Of a stretch of DNA of 64,000 nt, positions 59,375 to 64,000 are shown piece by piece. The DNA is taken from assembly GCF_020509005.1 (NCBI RefSeq), contig NC_063023.1, positions 558,001 to 622,000 on the forward strand, written 5' to 3'. The translations under genes and the position numbers were made by a program. The notes beneath the pieces were generated by a model, which was not told the DNA's origin, did not search any database, and saw nothing but the letters and a program-made list of their open reading frames with translations. Each line of letters starts with the position of its first letter. Position 1 is the first letter of the stretch. The DNA comes from Fulvia fulva (Eukaryota > Ascomycota > Dothideomycetes > Mycosphaerellales > Mycosphaerellaceae).

Positions 59375-60506
59375 CTTTGTGGTTTGTCCTTGCTGATGCG
59401 TCTGGCTTCTGATGCGATGGTCAGCGAGGAGTAGGTATGTGGCAGGTATTCGCAGAGTGCTTCATTTCAAACATCCTCTTCATGGGTGCCATGATGTACT
59501 TAAAGACTTCGGCCAGTGTTCAATCGCGACATGCACGACATGACAGGCATTGCTCGGATCGACAAGGTCCACCGCGGCATATGGGTTGGACGCTTGAAAG
59601 TGCCTCGAGGCGAGCTTTCTTTGCCCCCGGGACGAACCGATGGCTGGAGTGGATAATGAGCCGTCGTATCGAGACACGGCTTCTCATACCGACCGGGCAC
59701 GCAGTATTCAGCCGAAGCGCGCTGGCGTGCATGTACGCACCTTAGGCAATCTAGTGAAGAAAGCTGAGTCATGCAATTCCTGCTCTCTGCTTACCTTGAG
59801 AGCGATCTTGAGGACAGTCAAAACATCGAACCAATCGAAAACGAAGCATCGCTATATTACTGAAGCTGCTCCGAGCGCACATGATTTCGAGCTTCGAAAG
59901 CGGAAGTCGTGGGATCCACTTGTCCCCATGGCGTGCGTATATAAATCCCAGTCCACTTCAACATGCATGTCTTTGCTCTTGACCATCAAGCAGTACAGCC
60001 ACAAGTTCGACGGCCACAGGAAGGTCGTTATTGACCAGTGCGACACCTGTGACGATGTAAATTTTAAAGTCTTGGATGGGATGCGAGGATCTCTGAACAA
60101 CAGAGCAGCGTAAGTCAACTGAAGAAGTTCTCATACCCCAGCGCCGCGCTAACGAGCAATAGTACATCATGCAGACCGTGCAGCATGCTCACTGTGTGTT
60201 CGCTTCTGCTCGCTCTCGAAGCACTTTCCCTTCATGCGAAAGGCCTGTCAACAGTTCGAATGTTGGTGGCAAGGACAAGCTCCGATCGGTTCAGCCTGTT
60301 GCTGATCTGCAACACAGACAGTACTGCAGAGCCTGTACCGCTTGGAGTTCAGAGTACGAATCGTAGAGAAGACGTCTTTGAGGACGAAAATGCGCTGAGA
60401 TTGGTCGAAGCGTTCAAGCTGGACGCGCAAAGTCGGAAGCTGCCGATACGGCTGATGTTTCAGCAGAAACATCCTCCTCCCAACGTCACCTCATGCCTTG
60501 CAGAGC
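59375..60506. other. SDR upstream region / LST8 downstream region
   Basis: 1.1 kb containing the promoter of the SDR gene and the 3' flank of LST8, both on the minus strand. A forward frame of 157 codons at 59,640-60,113 has no recognisable motif, no obvious splice context and low-complexity Ser/Thr/Lys composition. I treat it as unproven. No tRNA or other RNA gene seen. Confidence 0.4.
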
Positions 60507-62026
60507 TCATCTGGTCTCGGAATAGTCGTTCAAGGCGACACACACAGCGCCTCGATGGTGGCCATTGTACTGGCGGATGATGTTCTTGCTTGCAAGTTCC
60601 CACAACCTGGCGTAGTGATCGCTACAGGCAGTGACCAGGTATGCAGAGTCGGCCGAGAAAGCGCAATCCCACACCCATCGCTGATGGCCATCAAGTTCGT
60701 TCTCGAGGGCGAAGGATCCTTCTTCGGTTCCAGGTCCTTCCCGTGTCTTGTCGTCCTCGTCCTTATCATCAGAAGGCATTGTGACGTTCTCGGTATCGAC
60801 AGTCCAGATCCTGGCAGTGTGGTCTGCAGAGCACGTGGCAAGCTTTCGCACGTCGGGTGAGAGCAGCACTCGGGTGATGTAAGTTCCATGCGCCCTGAAT
60901 TTGGTCACCGGCACAAGACTAGTCACATCTCTGACGGTGATGAGGCGCCAGACGAAGACTGCACCATTGACGCTCGAGCTGACCGCAGCACACAGGAGTG
61001 AGCCGTCTGTGGCCACTGTGACGGAGGCGACGCTCTTGTCTTCTTCAGGCACGAGTTGATGGCTGCATTTGTTCTCGCCGAGATCCCAGATGCGAACATT
61101 GCCGCCTCGATCGCAGGAGATGAGTTCGCCCTGGTTGGGGTGGATCACGACATCGTTGACAGGGACGCCATGCGAGTAATTTCGCTGGATATGGCCGCTG
61201 CGAGTATCCCAAATTTTGACAGTTCCTAAGACTTGAATTAGCGCCCGCGCTTCTGTCAGAAAATCACTACGACTTACCATCTTCAGAGCTCGTGACCATC
61301 CATTTTCCCTCGCAGTGAAAAGCGACTCCGGTGATATTACCAGTATGACCTTCAAAAGTGAGAACGGCTGCAGGATTCGTGGACTTGATGTCGTATAATT
61401 TGACTGTGTGATGTCCTGCAGCAGCCAGAAAGCGCTTATCGGGTGAGATGCATAGTCTGTTGACCTGCGAGTCTGGATGAGGAATTGTCCGCGAGCAGAT
61501 TCCACTCAGAGCCTCCCAGAATCTGAAACGAGCACCCAGTCAGCACTCTGATTTAAATGTCCAGTAGTACTAATCAGTGGAAATCTATCCGCAGTGGGGA
61601 TCTGGGGTTCGATGAGGACGAAGGCTGCCCGGTGCTGCAATTTTGGCATTGTGCGCTGACAAGAACATGGCAATTGCTTCGTAGTTCGCAATCTGACTTC
61701 ATAGGGTCACAGCTGTGCTGAACAGGGGCCGATCCTGCATCGCTTCGTTGATTGTGATTCGTCGTAGGATTGTCGTAGTAGTCGCGATTCGAAGCCACTT
61801 TGCCACTACCGTTGGCCTGGCCACTCCTTCGATGGACCTTGAGGATTGATTTGAGGACTGATTCGAGGACTGATTCGAGGACTGATTTGAGGCCATGGCC
61901 CCTGATATACCCCTTTCCCTGACGTTCACTTACCTGATGGTGTGGTCGTACCCAGCTGTGATGTTGATCAGTGCCAATTATCGCAGAGGGTCGTGGCTAC
62001 ATACCAGTACACAATATCACGCTCAT
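60507..62026 (-). CDS. LST8: LST8, WD40 subunit of TOR complexes, 4 exons
   Basis: LST8 (mLST8/GbetaL) is the seven-bladed WD40 partner of the TOR kinase domain in TORC1 and TORC2. The model is join(60507..61225, 61278..61522, 61934..61955, 62005..62026), complement, giving 335 aa. Exon 1 (22 nt) encodes MSVILCT. Exon 2 (22 nt) encodes GYDHTIR. Exon 3 opens with FWEALSGICSRTI, and exon 4 carries VKIWDTRSGHIQRNYSH through GNVRIWDL, ARIWTV and ARLWEL to the end HHRGAVCVALNDY. All three introns are GT-AG (49, 411 and 52 bp) and phases agree across every junction. The long N-terminal match to LST8 fixes the start. An acidic insert of about 28 residues (roughly 243-270, Asp/Glu/Lys-rich) lies between late blades and makes the protein longer than yeast (303) or human (326) LST8. 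The gene appears intact and is likely essential. Confidence 0.95.
61841..61888. repeat. 12-bp tandem repeat in LST8 intron 2
   Basis: Four tandem copies of gaggactgatt(c/t), the first with one mismatch, inside the 411-bp second intron of LST8. On the minus strand, one frame would read Asn-Gln-Ser-Ser repeated. Confidence 0.9.
61956..62004 (-). other. LST8 intron 1
   Basis: 49 bp, GTATGT to CACAG, with CTGAT as a likely branch site. Removing it joins codons for Thr and Ala-Gly to restore the conserved TAGYDH. Confidence 0.85.
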
Positions 62027-62700
62027 CTTGGGAGCATCTGCGATTTTCCCTTAAAGACAAGGAGAAGGTGTGGATCGAAGCAGGTGAAGAGGAGGTTGTC
62101 GCTGGTGAAGAGGTAGTTGGCGAAAGAAGGAAGTGGCGGCACTGGGCGGGAACACCGCGCTCGCGCCTCGAGCGACAAGTTGATGAACTAGTATCGCTAT
62201 TCCAGACTTCTGCGATACTGACAGCGATACGCGGCAGTGGTGGACACGCGGACGCTGTCAATGTGGTTGATGTTGATGAAAGAGTGAGGGTTGTTGTTCG
62301 GGGATGCGGCCGACAAGGTTCATGACTAAGCCGCATTAGCGTCGCTCGCGCGTTACACCTTATTCCGACAGCATGAGGAAGGCGCGTACAGCGATGGCGA
62401 TGCAAGCAGTGCCTCGAGATGGGAGGGTCCCGCTTGCGCGCGTTACCCATCTACTCGCTGTCGCTCACGAGCTGGCCACTGATGGCGTGTATTGGCTTGA
62501 AGAACGGATGAGACATGGCCGAGACATGGCTGAGCCTTCGCAAGCAACGCACCGGCCGGAAGCGGCGACTGAATGTTGACCACGACGAGAAGAATCGTGA
62601 TCGAGCATCATTATATAGCTGATACTCATGACACACGTGCTACGGCTCACCTTCCGACTCCAGCTGCGACATGGTCGGCGTGCAACTCAAGCAATGCAGG
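62027..62700. promoter_or_regulatory. LST8 upstream region
   Basis: Sequence upstream of the LST8 start. The minus strand just before the ATG is rich in CT and Thr/Ser-like triplets (62,060-62,130 on the plus strand is GA-rich), as often seen in fungal 5' leaders. No TATA box or specific operator can be named. Confidence 0.35.
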
Positions 62701-64000
62701 CTTAACAATCGACGACATGCTCTGCCACGGAGGAGTGCATATGTTCAAGGCCCTGTCCAGCTGTCCTCACGGTACTTAGGGCGTCTGTTCGGGGGGAAGG
62801 AGAGCCATCGTCTCGATGTCCATCGAAGGATGCCTTACCGAGGATTCGGAAGATGGCACTGCCGATGAACAAGGATGGACGCACGCTCGATCATGCAGAC
62901 AGAGCTGAAGCATCCAGTAGCTTCGGACCCTTCTTGCTCTGAGACATTGAGGGCTTGACCAGAAAGGCTGGCCAGTGTCCTGGGGCTCAGGACTTACGTC
63001 TCCATGATCCACGAACAACCACTTCCATGGTTTGTTTTCCGACTCGACGAATGCTCGCGCGGGAGATTGCAGATCAGACGAATGTTACAGCTTGGACCTG
63101 GGTTGATGGACAAGACCAGAGCTCGTATCGATTTCAAAAGCATCGCTCCTCTCTGATCACGGCCAGCCGGCGATGATAGCGAGCAACTACACCGCTAGAT
63201 GCAGACCCACTGGTCAAGGCTCCCGTTCACGTTGCTGAACGCTGGAGAAGGTATCTCGAGAGAAAAAGTACTGGAAGGCAGAATTTTCGTTCCTTACCTA
63301 TTCGAGCATTGGCCGGCTCACGGTGTTTGGGTCCATTGGCTGGTGTCCAGACTCGTTTGGCAAGCTCTGGATGTACTGGATGGCACACTGAGGATTGTAT
63401 GCGGCCATAGGGGTCAGATTCTGGGCCGGTAATAGCAAGTGTCTGCTTCATCTTACCTCTGCAGTTGGCTGAAGACATGCCTGTTATGACGCAGTGGATG
63501 ACCATCAACGATAGAGTGGCGAAGCTCTCCGATGGCATGCTGTGGTGCTGGTGCGGAGTGCCGGATGCCTCCTCTTTCAGACCACTGTCCAAGTGGAGTG
63601 GTGTTGGCCTACCGACCATCGTCTACCGCTGGCCGAGATGGTCCGGAAGTCTGAACGCGGACTTCCATGATCTCGCTGTCTTCACGACAGCTACACGATC
63701 GCAGATACTGTTTATTTGTCCATGTGGCCCTTTTGGCTTGGTGAAAGGGGGTGCCAAAGTTCTTCAGCTTGGCAGGCACCCCTTGCACGGCATGCAGTTT
63801 CAAGAGGTCGAGCAACAGTTCAAGAAGCCCTGTTCATCGGCCTAGGAGAGCGATATGTCCCTCCGACGACGCCTTGGGCGATTCATCAGTCGAAGGAAGA
63901 GATGGGCTGCCCACTTGTCCTTGAATCGGTGACAGCCTTGTCCTTGCGAAGTCCCTGCTCTACTCGCTGATGCGATGTTGCTTGCGGCGACCCCCGCTTG
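62701..64000. other. Unassigned; possible spliced minus-strand gene
   Basis: No protein family recognised. On the minus strand, consensus donors GTAAGG (from 63,297) and GTAAGA (from 63,456) border a stretch at about 63,420-63,300 that reads as plausible coding sequence (YGRIQSS, then HPELAKRVWTPANGP), so a multi-exon minus-strand gene is possible. A competing plus-strand frame of 126 codons at 63,465-63,845 is Trp/Cys-rich and has no motif. Neither is established. Confidence 0.2.

Noticed and set aside
59640..60113. 157-codon forward frame between SDR and LST8
   Set aside because: No motif, low-complexity composition and no similarity I can recall. It lies in the SDR upstream region.
61699..61929. 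Minus-strand frame with Asn-Gln-Ser-Ser repeats as an LST8 exon
   Set aside because: It lies inside intron 2. Reading exon 2 onward meets TAA immediately, and LST8 proteins have no such insertion there.

Overview
The window looks like nuclear DNA of a filamentous ascomycete (Pezizomycotina; I cannot name the class or genus). From 1 to about 55,135 it is a block of nested retrotransposon relics carrying the signature of repeat-induced point mutation (RIP). CpA and TpG are almost absent, TpA is in excess, CpG is retained, and Gln/Trp codons have become TAG throughout. From about 55,150 to 64,000 it is ordinary euchromatin with GT-AG introns of about 50 bp and CTRAY-type branch sites.

Repeat block. 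Local names are used here. Two Tad1-type LINE families (LINE-A, about 4.9 kb when full length, and LINE-B) both end in a CTAT tetranucleotide tail. Three Ty3/gypsy elements (Gyp-1, Gyp-2, Gyp-3) and three Ty1/copia elements (Cop-1, Cop-2, Cop-3) are present, all but Cop-1 heavily RIPped. A Fot1/pogo-like transposase end lies at the euchromatin border. Target-site duplications (TSDs) let the nest be read. Gyp-1 spans 20,287-46,908 with LTRs of 169/170 bp and TSD ctcta, and its own sequence adds up to about 7.7 kb. It was broken by LINE-A (21,580-26,511), Cop-2 (33,756-41,737, TSD taacg), a LINE-A 3' piece (43,172-44,454) and finally Cop-1 (28,796-33,524, TSD gacta). Cop-2 was itself hit by a chimeric LINE and by a 141-bp LINE-B scrap.

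The most unusual content is a 1.08-kb non-LINE module, called X here. It occurs three times (17,083-18,159; 38,482-39,557; 53,152-54,228) with the same 5' and 3' ends. Each copy is joined to the 3' part of a LINE at a different point, twice to LINE-A and once to LINE-B. The two X-LINE-A copies have perfect 16-bp TSDs, so they moved as chimeric retrotransposons. The arrangement resembles the WEIRD-MGL chimera MINE of Magnaporthe. Cop-1 is the only unRIPped element. Its 218-bp LTRs are identical, yet it lacks most of the integrase and carries amber-only stops, which suggests mobilisation in trans.

Euchromatic part. There is a decayed MFS sugar/quinate-type transporter (55,950-58,010, +), a short-chain dehydrogenase with an 8-nt terminal exon (58,462-59,374, -), and a four-exon LST8 WD40 gene (60,507-62,026, -) with two 22-nt exons. 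I could not assign a gene to the last 2 kb.
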